Assembly: GCA_943350445.1 (NCBI GenBank)
Contig: CALRAE010000006.1
Location: 1-57,055 of the forward strand
Direction of reading: 5' to 3'
Origin: Candidatus Nomurabacteria bacterium
GTDB taxonomy: Bacteria > Patescibacteriota > Minisyncoccia > Phycocordibacterales > UBA9973
Length of the DNA stretch: 57,055 bases
Each line of letters opens with the position of its first letter. Positions within the stretch are counted from its first letter, which is position 1. Under the pieces are notes generated by a model. The model was not told the origin of the DNA. It did not search any database and saw only the letters and a list, made by a program, of their open reading frames with translations. The translations under genes and the position numbers were made by a program. Shown here one piece after another: positions 9,231 to 17,343 of the stretch.

Positions 9231-10273
9231 AAGATCTTAAGGGGAAGATTGTTATTGTGCGAGTAGATTTTAATGTGCCGATTAAAAATGGTGAAGTCGA
9301 AGACGATTTTAGAATTAGAGCTGCGTTACCTACCATTAATTTTTTACTTGAGGGAGGCGCTAAATTAATTTTAGTTACACATCTTGGTAAAGATGGTACA
9401 GAAAGCCTTGATCCGGTAATTAAATATTTTTTTGCTATTTCTAAAATAGCTAAGGATAAAGTTACTTTTTTTGAAAATATTAGAAAATTTCCAGGTGAAA
9501 TCAATAATGATCAAGCGTTTACGAAAGAGCTTTCTCTGAAAGGTGATATTTATGTTAATGATGCCTTCTCAGTTTCCCATAGAGAGCATGCCTCTGTTGT
9601 TTTGTTGCCTAAATTCTTGCCGTCTTATGCCGGATTTCAGCTTTCTCGCGAGGTAGAGAATCTGTCTCGCACTTTTCAGAGTCCAGCACATCCGTTTCTT
9701 TTTATTTTGGGTGGGGCAAAATTTTCTACTAAAATGCCTTTGATTCAGAAATATTTAGAATTAGCAGATTATGTTTTTATCGGCGGAGCCTTAGCTAATG
9801 ATTTCTTGAAAGCGCGGGGTTATGAGGTGGGTAAATCTCTTGTAGACGATACTAATTATGGAATCGAAAAGATATTAAATAATAAAAAGCTTATTCTGCC
9901 TGTAGATGTATTAGTGAAATCAGGAGATAAATTGGTAAACAAGAATGTTTCTAATGTAGGTAAAGATGAAATTATTTTAGATATTGGATCTAAATCAATC
10001 GAAAACCTAGGAGAAATCATAAAAAAATCCAAACTAATTCTTTGGAATGGTCCACTTGGTAAATACGAAGATGGAGGAGATCAATCTACTAGAAAAATAT
10101 TAAAATTGGTTGCGGATTCGAACACTGAAAGCATTATAGGTGGAGGAGATACAGTCGAACTTATTTCTGAAGAAAAAATGGAAGATAAGTTTTCCTTTGT
10201 CTCTACTGGTGGAGGTGCAACCTTAGATTTTCTAGCCAACGGCTCACTGCCCGGCATTAAAGCTCTCGAGTGA
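9209..10273 (+). CDS. pgk: Phosphoglycerate kinase
   Basis: Transfers phosphate from 1,3-bisphosphoglycerate to ADP. The motifs seen are VRVDFNVPI, the substrate Arg region DDFRIRAALPTI, LVTHLGK, FFENIRKFPGE, NDAFSVSHREHAS, LGGAKFSTKMPLI, WNGPLGKYE and the nucleotide loop GGGDTVELI, then STGGGATLDFL. Length 354 is about 40 residues shorter than most bacterial enzymes. The shortening lies in the N-terminal domain, between LGKDGTESLDPV and the FFENIR strand. The start lies inside the 3' end of tpiA, indicating translational coupling. The 3' end overlaps the convergent HIT gene by 17 nt. Confidence 0.95.
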   Translation: MRSIKQIKDLKGKIVIVRVDFNVPIKNGEVEDDFRIRAALPTINFLLEGGAKLILVTHLGKDGTESLDPVIKYFFAISKIAKDKVTFFENIRKFPGEINNDQAFTKELSLKGDIYVNDAFSVSHREHASVVLLPKFLPSYAGFQLSREVENLSRTFQSPAHPFLFILGGAKFSTKMPLIQKYLELADYVFIGGALANDFLKARGYEVGKSLVDDTNYGIEKILNNKKLILPVDVLVKSGDKLVNKNVSNVGKDEIILDIGSKSIENLGEIIKKSKLILWNGPLGKYEDGGDQSTRKILKLVADSNTESIIGGGDTVELISEEKMEDKFSFVSTGGGATLDFLANGSLPGIKALE

Positions 10274-10721
10274 TTTTTCTAGCTGTTTCGGCTAACTTCC
10301 CATCATCTGCTCTCTCATAATCATGAGATGAGATGTAGCCCTCGTACTTATCAAAGTACTTTTTTATACTAGAAGAGAGTGGTTTCCATTCTTTGTCTTC
10401 TGTTCCGTGCATGGGGAAAAGTTTTGCGTGTATATGGTCTACCCCAAAACCCTCAAAAATCATTCCTGTCCTCCCCACATCTTCTAGTCCAGCATCTAAA
10501 AGTTTTGCAACCTTTTTTGATGCGAGAACTAATTTTTCTAAAACATCGTCTGGCAGACTAAAAGCATAACTCGGATAATGTTGCTTGGTTATCACAACGC
10601 TGAATCCTTCAGTGTTGGGGAATATAGATAAAAATGCCAAATGTTCCTTGTCTTCCCATATTTTGTGACATGGAGCTTCTCCTTTTACTATTTTACAAAA
10701 AATACAATCTTTTTTTTTCAT
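10257..10721 (-). CDS. HIT-family nucleotide hydrolase
   Basis: A 154-residue histidine-triad protein. It begins with CIFCKIVKGEAPCHKI, where the two cysteines resemble the zinc-binding N-terminus of HINT-like proteins, and carries PNTEGFSVVITKQHYP. The active-site motif is GVDHIHAKLFPMHG. The middle, nucleophilic His of the usual H-x-H-x-H is present, but the third His is replaced by Lys. It probably hydrolyses AMP-linked or dinucleoside substrates. Its start codon is immediately next to the left arm of a long hairpin element that separates it from recJ. It overlaps pgk at the 3' end. Confidence 0.88.
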   Translation of the reverse strand: MKKKDCIFCKIVKGEAPCHKIWEDKEHLAFLSIFPNTEGFSVVITKQHYPSYAFSLPDDVLEKLVLASKKVAKLLDAGLEDVGRTGMIFEGFGVDHIHAKLFPMHGTEDKEWKPLSSSIKKYFDKYEGYISSHDYERADDGKLAETARKITREL

Positions 10722-10819
10722 AAAAAGTTCAATAAAATAAAAATTTTCTCAGGTCCTCAGTTCTCCGGGTCCCTCCCCCAGCCAGACCATTCAAAAACTT
10801 TATTTTATTAAACTTTTTA
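10721..10819 (+). repeat. Family A hairpin element, copy 1 (41-bp core at 10751-10791)
   Basis: The core at 10751-10791 starts AGGTCCTCAG and ends CCAGACCATT. It is enclosed by arms at 10721-10747 and 10793-10819 that are inverted repeats of each other, about 24 of 27 positions matching and AT-rich. The arm sequence does not occur at the other two copies. The core itself has nested symmetry: GGTC with GACC at the ends and CCGGG with a C-rich half inside. It lies between the divergent starts of the HIT gene and recJ, so it is not a transcription terminator for either. The recJ -10 box begins 8 nt after the right arm. Confidence 0.85.
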
Positions 10820-10826
10820 TATTATA

Positions 10827-10835
10827 TGCTAAAAT
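10827..10835 (+). promoter_or_regulatory. Extended -10 promoter, leaderless type, for recJ
   Basis: TGC-TAAAAT ends 7 nt before the ATG at 10843, immediately downstream of hairpin element copy 1. Confidence 0.6.
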
Positions 10836-10842
10836 TCAACTT

Positions 10843-12540
10843 ATGCAAAAGTATGGTGAACTACTGCGGACACTTCTAGAGAAGAGGGGTATTATCGATG
10901 AAGCTCAGGCTGAAATTTTCTTAAATCCAAATTATGAACGAGATTTCCACGATCCTTTTTTGATGCGGGATATGGAAAAAGCGTGTGTTCGTCTTTATGA
11001 AGCTGTAGAAAATAAAGAAAAGGTAGTTATCTATGCTGATTATGACTGCGATGGGATACCGGGGGCAGTTATATTCAACGACTTACTTAAATTAATAAAC
11101 TACAAGAACTACGAAATTTATATACCACAGAGGAATTCAGAGGGATATGGGTTGAACCTAGAAGCCATTAAAAAATTCGCCAGTGCAGGGGTGAAACTTT
11201 TGATAACCATAGACCTCGGTATCACTGCTGTAGTAGAAGTTGCTCAGGCAAAAGTGGATGGTATAGATGTGATAGTTACTGACCACCATATCCCTCCAGA
11301 AATCTTGCCTAGGGCTTATGCCATTTTAAATCCAAAAGTGGGCCAAGTTTCAAAGGACGGTACGTGGCATGATTCCGCAGAATCATATCCAGAAAAAATG
11401 TTGTGTGGAGCTGGAGTTGCATTTAAATTTGTACAAGGATTTTTGAAGAAATACGGTGAATATTTCAAGGTTAGAGATGGGGCAGAAAAATGGATGCTCG
11501 ACATGGCTGGACTAGCGACGCTTTCAGATATGGTTCCACTCACAGGGGAGAATAGGGCGATAGCATATTTTGGCATGAAGGTATTTAGAAAATCTCCGCG
11601 TCCTGGTTTACAAAAGCTCCTCGCAAAGATGAATATTGACCAGCGATATATTTCTGAAGATGATATTGGCTTTATGGTGACACCCAGATTAAATGCTGCT
11701 TCTCGTATGGATGACCCAATGCGGGCTTTTGAGCTTCTCGCTACTGAGGATGTCGTGGAGGGTGGGAGGCTCGCAGATCATCTTTCTAAAATTAATGATG
11801 AGAGGAAAAGCATCGTCACGGGTATTATGCGAGATGTGAATAAAAATTTCGAGAAGCGGGAGGTGACCAATGTGATTGTGATAGGCAATCCGACTTGGCG
11901 TGTGGGGGTGCTTGGTCTTGTGGCTGGAAAAATTTCTGATCAGTATAAAAAGCCCGTTTTCGTCTGGGGTAAGGATGAAAATGATTGCATCAAGGGTTCT
12001 TGTCGCAGTGATGGCTCAGTTTCAGTGGTGGAACTTATGACAGCAACCAGAGAATCTTTCATTGATTTCGGCGGGCACGAGCTCGCGGGTGGGTTTACGG
12101 TCCACGAAGAGAAAATTCATTTCTTAGAAGAAGCATTGTCTACAACTTTTGGTAAAATAAAAAGACTCCCTTCGGCTGGCTCAGGGCCGGCAAAACACGA
12201 CATGAAGTCTATTCTGGATGTAGTAAGTATGAAAAATTGGCGTGAAGTAGAAAAGCTTGGACCTTTTGGTTTTAGTAACCCGAAGCCGGTGTTCCTCTTT
12301 GAGGGGGCAAAAATAGAAAAAATAAAGAAATTTGGTAAAAATGGCTCTGGGGAACACTTAGAAATAGTTTTTTCTGATTCAAGCAGGGCGCAACCTAAGG
12401 CCGTATCTTTTTTCTCTAGTGTTGATTCTTTTAATAAACCTTTATCTGAAGGTCTCCCTGTAAATTTGCTTGCCACTTTTGACCTCTCTCGTTTCCGTGG
12501 TAGGGAAGAGCTCAGATTGCGGGTAGAAGATATTTTTTAA
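10843..12540 (+). CDS. recJ: Single-stranded-DNA exonuclease RecJ
   Basis: A DHH-superfamily 5'-3' ssDNA exonuclease of mismatch repair and recombination, 565 residues. Metal-binding motifs are YADYDCDG (motif I), LLITIDLGI, VTDHHIP (the DHH motif), and RLNAASRMDDP. The DHHA1 part has GSCRSDGSVSV and FGGHELAGGFTV, and a C-terminal OB-like domain follows. Between ILNPK and YPEKMLCGAG, where most RecJ proteins have only a few residues, there is a ~16-residue insert ending in HDSAES (residues 176-181), encoded by a palindromic element shared with recA. A second low-complexity insert, PSAGSGPAK near residue 443, is encoded by a GC-rich imperfect palindrome. Confidence 0.93.
   Translation: MQKYGELLRTLLEKRGIIDEAQAEIFLNPNYERDFHDPFLMRDMEKACVRLYEAVENKEKVVIYADYDCDGIPGAVIFNDLLKLINYKNYEIYIPQRNSEGYGLNLEAIKKFASAGVKLLITIDLGITAVVEVAQAKVDGIDVIVTDHHIPPEILPRAYAILNPKVGQVSKDGTWHDSAESYPEKMLCGAGVAFKFVQGFLKKYGEYFKVRDGAEKWMLDMAGLATLSDMVPLTGENRAIAYFGMKVFRKSPRPGLQKLLAKMNIDQRYISEDDIGFMVTPRLNAASRMDDPMRAFELLATEDVVEGGRLADHLSKINDERKSIVTGIMRDVNKNFEKREVTNVIVIGNPTWRVGVLGLVAGKISDQYKKPVFVWGKDENDCIKGSCRSDGSVSVVELMTATRESFIDFGGHELAGGFTVHEEKIHFLEEALSTTFGKIKRLPSAGSGPAKHDMKSILDVVSMKNWREVEKLGPFGFSNPKPVFLFEGAKIEKIKKFGKNGSGEHLEIVFSDSSRAQPKAVSFFSSVDSFNKPLSEGLPVNLLATFDLSRFRGREELRLRVEDIF
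11342..11386 (+). repeat. Protein-coding palindromic element inside recJ
   Basis: The inverted repeat ATGATTC-CGCA-GAATCAT lies at the 3' end of the element, preceded by a second stem pairing GCCAAG near 11342 with CGTGGC near 11363. The 20 bp at 11366-11385 are identical to the reverse complement of 45751-45770 inside recA, and weaker identity continues upstream through a shared AAAGGA block. Reading frame and orientation are the same in both genes, giving HDSAES. Confidence 0.8.
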
Positions 12541-12546
12541 GACTAA

Positions 12547-12555
12547 TGATAGAAT
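12547..12555 (+). promoter_or_regulatory. Extended -10 promoter, leaderless type, for rnhA
   Basis: TGA-TAGAAT ends 7 nt before the ATG at 12563, in the 22-nt gap after recJ. Confidence 0.5.
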
Positions 12556-12562
12556 AAAGCCC

Positions 12563-13057
12563 ATGTCAGACCAGAAAATAATTATTTATACAGATGGAGC
12601 AGCGAAGGGGAATCCGGGCAAGGCTGGCTGGGGGGCTGTCTTCTTGATGGGGGACAAGGTTTTTGAGATTGGTGGAGGTGTGGAACATGCTACGAATAAT
12701 CAAATGGAGCTTACAGCACCTATAGAAGCTTTAAAATATATTAAAAAAAACAACCTCTCCCAACCCTCTCCTGGCCAGGAGAGGGTGAAGGGTGAGGTGG
12801 AAATTGTTTCTGATTCTAAGTATGTAATCCTTGGTATAACAGAGTGGATTTTCAACTGGCAGAAAAATAATTGGAGAAATGCTGCCAAGAAGCCTGTCGT
12901 TAATCGCGAACTTTGGGAAGAACTGTACGCCCTTACTCAGGAGCTCAAACCCAAGTGGACCTATGTCAAAGGGCACAATGAAGACAAATACAATGACCGT
13001 GCAGACCTCATCGCTACCAGTTTTGCAGAAGGCGAGCCAGTGGAGCTTAAGAATTAA
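12563..13057 (+). CDS. rnhA: Ribonuclease HI
   Basis: Degrades the RNA strand of RNA-DNA hybrids. Catalytic residues are all recognisable: IYTDGAAKGNPG (first Asp), NNQMELTAPIEAL (Glu), IVSDSKYVILGI (second Asp) and YVKGHNEDKYNDRADLIA (His loop and last Asp). At 164 residues it is about 10-15 longer than Escherichia coli RNase HI. The surplus is the segment NLSQPSPGQERVKGE at about residues 64-79, between the helix containing IEALKYI and the strand VEIVSDSKYV. This segment is encoded by a palindromic repeat. It has its own short-spaced promoter. Confidence 0.93.
   Translation: MSDQKIIIYTDGAAKGNPGKAGWGAVFLMGDKVFEIGGGVEHATNNQMELTAPIEALKYIKKNNLSQPSPGQERVKGEVEIVSDSKYVILGITEWIFNWQKNNWRNAAKKPVVNRELWEELYALTQELKPKWTYVKGHNEDKYNDRADLIATSFAEGEPVELKN
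12754..12797 (+). repeat. Family C palindromic element inside rnhA
   Basis: A 44-bp segment running from CCTCTCCC to GGGTGAGG. Its centre, 12764-12785, is a perfect 22-nt palindrome built from CCCTCTCCTGG and its complement. It is inserted in frame in rnhA. The outer parts match the inverted form of the element between tatD and rpsF (42621-42677), although the central sequences differ. Confidence 0.75.
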
Positions 13058-13064
13058 ATAATTC

Positions 13065-13073
13065 TGATATAAT
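13065..13073 (+). promoter_or_regulatory. Extended -10 promoter, leaderless type, for comEC
   Basis: TGA-TATAAT ends 6 nt before the ATG at 13080. Confidence 0.65.
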
Positions 13074-13079
13074 TTATCA

Positions 13080-14552
13080 ATGCGGGATAGAATTTTCTAT
13101 TCAATTTGCTTTGGATTTATCTTTGGAGTATTTTTACGTTCTTTTGTTTTTGTGGATTCATTTAGAATGATACTTCTTGCCTTAATTTCTGTTTCGCTGT
13201 TTTTATTCTTTAACTTTGTCTCTAAAAATAAGTGGGGGATTATTTTGTCAGTTTTTGCCTTAACATGTTGTGTTGGGGTTTTCAGATTTCACACTGTTGA
13301 TGTTCCTTTAACTCAGATATTTGAATCAAAAGTAGGACAGGCGGTCTCCTTTGTTGGAGAAATTATTGATGAGCCGACTTTAAGCGAGAATAATCAACGA
13401 TTAGCTGTCGAAGTACAAAAAAATAAAATAAAAACTAAAATTTTAATCTCGACTGCTTTTGATCAGGATTATAAATACGGGGACGAGATAAATTTCATTG
13501 GGGAATTAGAAAAGCCAGAGAATTTTATTACAGATCAGGGTAAAGTGTTTGATTATATAAATTATTTACGCAAAGATGGCGTTCTGTACGTCATGAGTTA
13601 TCCGGAGATTGAGATTGTTTCTCGTGGAAATGGGAACTCCCTAAAGAGTTTTCTGTTTTCTATCAAAGAAAAATTCTTAGAGAAAATAAATCTTGCGGTG
13701 CAGAATCCTGAGTCGTTACTTTTGGGTGGCCTTATATTAGGAGAGAAGGCATCTTTTAGTCAAGAACTTCGGCAACAATTTATCGACACTGGTACGATAC
13801 ATATAGTTGCTTTGTCTGGATACAATGTGACCATCGTGGCCGAATGGTTCATGAAATTATTTGCGTTTTTACCCATGAATCTAGGTATAGGAATGGGTAT
13901 TTTCGCTATTTTGCTTTTTATTTTAATGACTGGCGCGAGCTCTACTGCTATACGGGCAGGTATCATGGCGACTTTAGTGCTCGTTGCTCGGGCGACGGGT
14001 AGGAATTATGATGTAGCGCGAGCGCTTATACTTGCTGGTGTATTTATGATTTTATTAAATCCTTTTGTGCTTGTGTTTGATGTGTCTTTCCAGCTTTCTT
14101 TTATTGCTACCGTGGCAGTTATATTCATCACTCCACGAATTGAGAAATATTTCATGTGGGTGTCTGAGCGTTTCGGTTTTCGAGATATCGTATCCGTAAC
14201 CTGCGCTGCATATTTATTTGTCCTACCTTTTATACTCTATAAAATGGGCAATCTTTCTCTTGTTGCGATACCAGCCAACATCCTCATTTTACCGCTTATT
14301 CCTTTTACGATGGTGCTTGGATTTATAACGGGCTTTGTCGGACTTATCTCACACATCCTCGCTGTGCCGTTTGGATTTATTTCATATTTATTTCTTCACT
14401 ACGAGCTCGGAGTCATAAATTTCTTCGCAAATCTACCCTTCGCGGCTTTTTCTTTCCCAGATTTTCCTCTAATTCTGACAATTCTCAGCTATATTTATTT
14501 TATTTATAGACTTTTTGGGAGGAATATAAAAAGTTTTATTGAACTTTCTTGA
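13080..14552 (+). CDS. comEC: ComEC/Rec2-family DNA-uptake channel, membrane part only
   Basis: A 490-residue polytopic membrane protein. The N-terminus has three hydrophobic segments followed by an OB-like DUF4131 region (about residues 80-190: AVSFVGEIIDEP, YGDEINFIGELEKP). The Competence domain starts with GGLILGEKASFSQELRQQF and IHIVALSGYNVTIV, followed by multiple helices and the TGASSTAIRAGIMA motif. It would transport single-stranded DNA across the membrane. The metallo-beta-lactamase domain that forms the C-terminus of many ComEC proteins is absent. A matching domain is encoded separately at 15245-16111, beyond an opposite-strand SOD gene. It overlaps the convergent SOD gene by 17 nt. 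Confidence 0.9.
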   Translation: MRDRIFYSICFGFIFGVFLRSFVFVDSFRMILLALISVSLFLFFNFVSKNKWGIILSVFALTCCVGVFRFHTVDVPLTQIFESKVGQAVSFVGEIIDEPTLSENNQRLAVEVQKNKIKTKILISTAFDQDYKYGDEINFIGELEKPENFITDQGKVFDYINYLRKDGVLYVMSYPEIEIVSRGNGNSLKSFLFSIKEKFLEKINLAVQNPESLLLGGLILGEKASFSQELRQQFIDTGTIHIVALSGYNVTIVAEWFMKLFAFLPMNLGIGMGIFAILLFILMTGASSTAIRAGIMATLVLVARATGRNYDVARALILAGVFMILLNPFVLVFDVSFQLSFIATVAVIFITPRIEKYFMWVSERFGFRDIVSVTCAAYLFVLPFILYKMGNLSLVAIPANILILPLIPFTMVLGFITGFVGLISHILAVPFGFISYLFLHYELGVINFFANLPFAAFSFPDFPLILTILSYIYFIYRLFGRNIKSFIELS

Positions 14553-15129
14553 AGTTTTCTTCAATTACTTCCCAGTTGAGGTTCTCAAAAAATGCTTCGA
14601 CGTATTTTTTCTTTTCAGACGTCGGGTAATCATAGACGAAAGCGTGTTCCCACATATCAATGCCCAGGATCCATTCTACTCCATTTAATTGACCCAAATG
14701 TTGTTCGTCGATCCAGATGTGCACAAATTGTTCTGTCTTTTTATCATAACCAAGCACTGCCCAGCCGATGCCTCGAGTCATAGTGATAGTTTTGAATCCA
14801 CCAAGCCAAGCTTCAAAAGAAGGTGACTGTTTTTCGATAGCAGCTTTTAGTTTTGAATCTTGGGGTAATAATCTCGCTCCGCCTTCTAAAGATTTGAAAT
14901 AATATTCATGATTTCGCATGCCATTAAACTCAAAGCTAAATCTTCTTTGTAGTTCTCCCATCACATAAGCATTTTTTTCCGTGTCAGATGCCATTTCTCC
15001 TATTTTTTCTATGATTAAATTAGTATTTTTGACATACCCCGCATAGAGTTTTAGGTGTTCCTCGATGTTTTTCACCGAGATTCCTTTTAAAGCTCCGATA
15101 TTAAATTTTAGTTCTTCAAATTTTTTCAT
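14536..15129 (-). CDS. Superoxide dismutase (Fe/Mn family)
   Basis: A 197-residue protein converting superoxide to peroxide and oxygen. It has the N-terminal helical hairpin with IEEHLKLYAGYVKNTN, the second helix RNHEYYF with a metal-ligand His, WAVLGYD, and the C-terminal GIDMWEHAFVYDYP, which supplies the Asp and His ligands. The first-helix His is displaced by one position relative to the HHxxHH pattern of typical enzymes, so that ligand should be checked in a model. Iron versus manganese preference cannot be read from the sequence. It converges on comEC and is divergent from the MBL gene across hairpin element copy 2. Confidence 0.9.
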   Translation of the reverse strand: MKKFEELKFNIGALKGISVKNIEEHLKLYAGYVKNTNLIIEKIGEMASDTEKNAYVMGELQRRFSFEFNGMRNHEYYFKSLEGGARLLPQDSKLKAAIEKQSPSFEAWLGGFKTITMTRGIGWAVLGYDKKTEQFVHIWIDEQHLGQLNGVEWILGIDMWEHAFVYDYPTSEKKKYVEAFFENLNWEVIEENFKKVQ

Positions 15130-15137
15130 GGAAATTT

Positions 15138-15215
15138 GCCGTACATAGCTTTTAGAATGGTCTGGCCGGGGGAGGGACCCGGAGAACCGAGGACCTTATA
15201 AAAGCTATGTACGGC
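15138..15215 (-). repeat. Family A hairpin element, copy 2 (core at 15156-15196)
   Basis: The 41-bp core, here on the minus strand, differs from copy 1 at two positions and from copy 3 at one. The arms at 15138-15154 and 15199-15215 are a perfect 17-bp inverted repeat (GCCGTACATAGCTTTTA and its complement) unrelated to the arms of the other copies. The element lies between the divergent starts of the SOD gene and the ComEC-type MBL gene. The MBL promoter begins 15 nt after the right arm. Confidence 0.88.
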
Positions 15216-15229
15216 TATATTTACTATTA

Positions 15230-15238
15230 TGCTAACAT
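15230..15238 (+). promoter_or_regulatory. Extended -10 promoter, leaderless type
   Basis: TGC-TAACAT ends 6 nt before the ATG at 15245. Confidence 0.55.
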
Positions 15239-15244
15239 TATAAC

Positions 15245-16111
15245 ATGTTTCAAAAGTCTAAAGTATACGGGCTTCTCTCTTTTACTTTCTTGCTTCTGGT
15301 CGCTGTCACATATCTTTTCTATCTAGATTTTCAAAATTCTAATCGAGGCCTTACGTTTGCCATGCTGGACGTCGGGCAAGGAGATGCGCTTTTTATAGAG
15401 TCACCGACGGGCACGCAGTTATTAGTAGATAGTGGACCACCGAGGAAGATATTGAGTCAGCTCGCTCGTGTGATGTCTCCATTTGATAGGCATATAGATG
15501 CGATTTTAATTACGAACCCTGATGCGGATCATGTCGGCGGATTTGAGGACGTTTTAAAAGTTTACCAAATAGATAGGGTTTTTGAACCGGGGACTTTCAA
15601 TGATTCTAAAACGTATCAAAATTTCGAATCAGAAATAAAAAACAAAAATATTCCTAATATTTTGGCGAAAAAGGGGATGAGGCTTGATATTGGAGGAGGA
15701 GTAGTGATTGATATTTTATTTCCAGATAGAGATGTTTCTTTGTGGTCATCAAATGATGGGTCCATTATCGCAAAACTTTCTTATGGTAAGACCTCTGTGA
15801 TGCTCACAGGGGATTCTACTTCTTTAACGGAGAAAATAGTTCTTGGGGGAAATTCTGCGAGCGTGCTAGAGAGTACTATTTTAAAAATTGGCCATCATGG
15901 GTCTAGAACTTCGACTTCTTATGACTTTGCAAAAGCAGTTACCCCTACTTACGCGCTTATTTCTAATGGTAAAGACAATAAATATGGTCATCCGCATAAA
16001 GATGTATTGAATACTCTAGCTCAATTTGGTGTGAAAGTATTACGCACAGATTTGCTTGGGACAATCATCTTTTCTTGTGATAAGATGGGTGCATGCGAGA
16101 CAAACAAGTAG
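15245..16111 (+). CDS. ComEC-type metallo-beta-lactamase, detached domain with membrane anchor
   Basis: A 288-residue protein with one N-terminal membrane segment (about residues 8-28) and a beta-lactamase-fold domain close to the C-terminal domain of ComEC. It has FAMLDVGQGDALFIESP, LLVDSGPP, ITNPDADHVGGFEDV, MLTGD, KIGHHGSRTSTS and ISNGKDNKYGHPHKDV. The metal-binding motif is N-P-D-A-D-H rather than H-x-H-x-D-H, as is usual for ComEC-type domains. It probably acts outside the membrane, trimming or degrading the non-transported DNA strand alongside the ComEC channel at 13080. Its 3' end overlaps glyA by 19 nt. Confidence 0.85.
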   Translation: MFQKSKVYGLLSFTFLLLVAVTYLFYLDFQNSNRGLTFAMLDVGQGDALFIESPTGTQLLVDSGPPRKILSQLARVMSPFDRHIDAILITNPDADHVGGFEDVLKVYQIDRVFEPGTFNDSKTYQNFESEIKNKNIPNILAKKGMRLDIGGGVVIDILFPDRDVSLWSSNDGSIIAKLSYGKTSVMLTGDSTSLTEKIVLGGNSASVLESTILKIGHHGSRTSTSYDFAKAVTPTYALISNGKDNKYGHPHKDVLNTLAQFGVKVLRTDLLGTIIFSCDKMGACETNK

Positions 16112-17337
16112 AGAAACTAATTAAAAGTGAGGAAAAAAGACAAAGAGAAGGATTGGAACTGATTCCTTCAGAGAACTATGTTTCTGAAGATGTGTTGAAA
16201 GCTAACGGCTCAGTGTTTACGAATAAATACTCAGAGGGCTATCCAGGAAGAAGATATTATGGTGGGCAGGAATTTACTGATGGTATTGAGCGTCTGGCTA
16301 TTGAACGTATATGTAAATTATTTAATTGTAAATTTGCCAATGTTCAACCACACTCTGGCGCTCCGGCAAACTTGGCTGTATATGCAGCGTTATTGAACCC
16401 AGGGGACACAGTGCTAGGAATGGATCTCTCACACGGGGGACACCTTACTCATGGGCATCCAATGACTCTACCAGCCAAGATCTATAAATTTGTGACGTAC
16501 AAAATGAAAAATCCAGACACTGGTGAGATAGATTATGAAGACATGCGCAGGGTCGCGCTTGAAACAAAGCCGAAGTTAATCATTGCTGGTTTTTCTGCCT
16601 ATCCTCGAACGCTTGATTATAAAAAATTCGTAGAAATTGCTAAAGAGGTGGGTGCTATCACCATGGCAGACATGGCGCACATTGCTGGACTTATTGCAGC
16701 TGGAGTGCTTCGCAATCCTTTCGATGATGGTTTCGATATAATTACTTCCACTACACACAAAACTCTTCGTGGTCCACGCGGGGGAATAATCCTAACTCGT
16801 GAAAGTGAAGAAATCGCAAAGAAAATAGACAAATCAATTTTTCCAGGTATTCAAGGTGGTCCACATATGCACACCATCGCTGCCAAGGCTGTAGCTTTCG
16901 GCGAAGCAATGACTCCGAAATATAAAAAATATGCAGCGCAAGTTCTAAAGAACGCGAAGGCGATGGCAGAAGTTTTAAAGCGAAATAATATTCGTATGAT
17001 TGGTGGGGGGACAGATAATCATTTGATATTGGCTGATGTCTTCGGTTCTTTAGGTGTTACAGGTAAAGAAGCACAGACGGTACTTGACGAAGTGGGGATG
17101 ACTCTCAATATGAACTCTATTGCGGGGGACACGAGGAAGCCTCTTGATCCATCTGGTATTAGATTTGGTACACCAGCTATTACTACCCGTGGATTTAAAG
17201 AGAAAGAGTGCAAGCAAGTTGCTGAGCTTATGATAAAAGTTCTCAAGAATACAGACGATCACAAAGTAAAAGAAGCAGTTCACAAAGAAATCAAAGCATT
17301 AGCAAAAAGATTTCCGATACCTAAGAAGTTTGTATAA
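16093..17337 (+). CDS. glyA: Serine hydroxymethyltransferase
   Basis: A PLP enzyme interconverting serine and glycine with folate one-carbon units, 414 residues. Conserved blocks are LELIPSENYVSEDV, TNKYSEGYPGRRYYGG, NVQPHSGAPANLAVY, LSHGGHLTHG, IIAGFSAYPR, MADMAHIAGLIAAG, the PLP-lysine motif TSTTHKTLRGPRGG, and FPGIQGGPHMHTIAAKAVAF. The start at 16093 lies within the end of the MBL gene and there is no separate promoter, so the two are probably cotranscribed. Confidence 0.96.
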   Translation: MRDKQVEKLIKSEEKRQREGLELIPSENYVSEDVLKANGSVFTNKYSEGYPGRRYYGGQEFTDGIERLAIERICKLFNCKFANVQPHSGAPANLAVYAALLNPGDTVLGMDLSHGGHLTHGHPMTLPAKIYKFVTYKMKNPDTGEIDYEDMRRVALETKPKLIIAGFSAYPRTLDYKKFVEIAKEVGAITMADMAHIAGLIAAGVLRNPFDDGFDIITSTTHKTLRGPRGGIILTRESEEIAKKIDKSIFPGIQGGPHMHTIAAKAVAFGEAMTPKYKKYAAQVLKNAKAMAEVLKRNNIRMIGGGTDNHLILADVFGSLGVTGKEAQTVLDEVGMTLNMNSIAGDTRKPLDPSGIRFGTPAITTRGFKEKECKQVAELMIKVLKNTDDHKVKEAVHKEIKALAKRFPIPKKFV

Positions 17338-17343
17338 ATTTAT

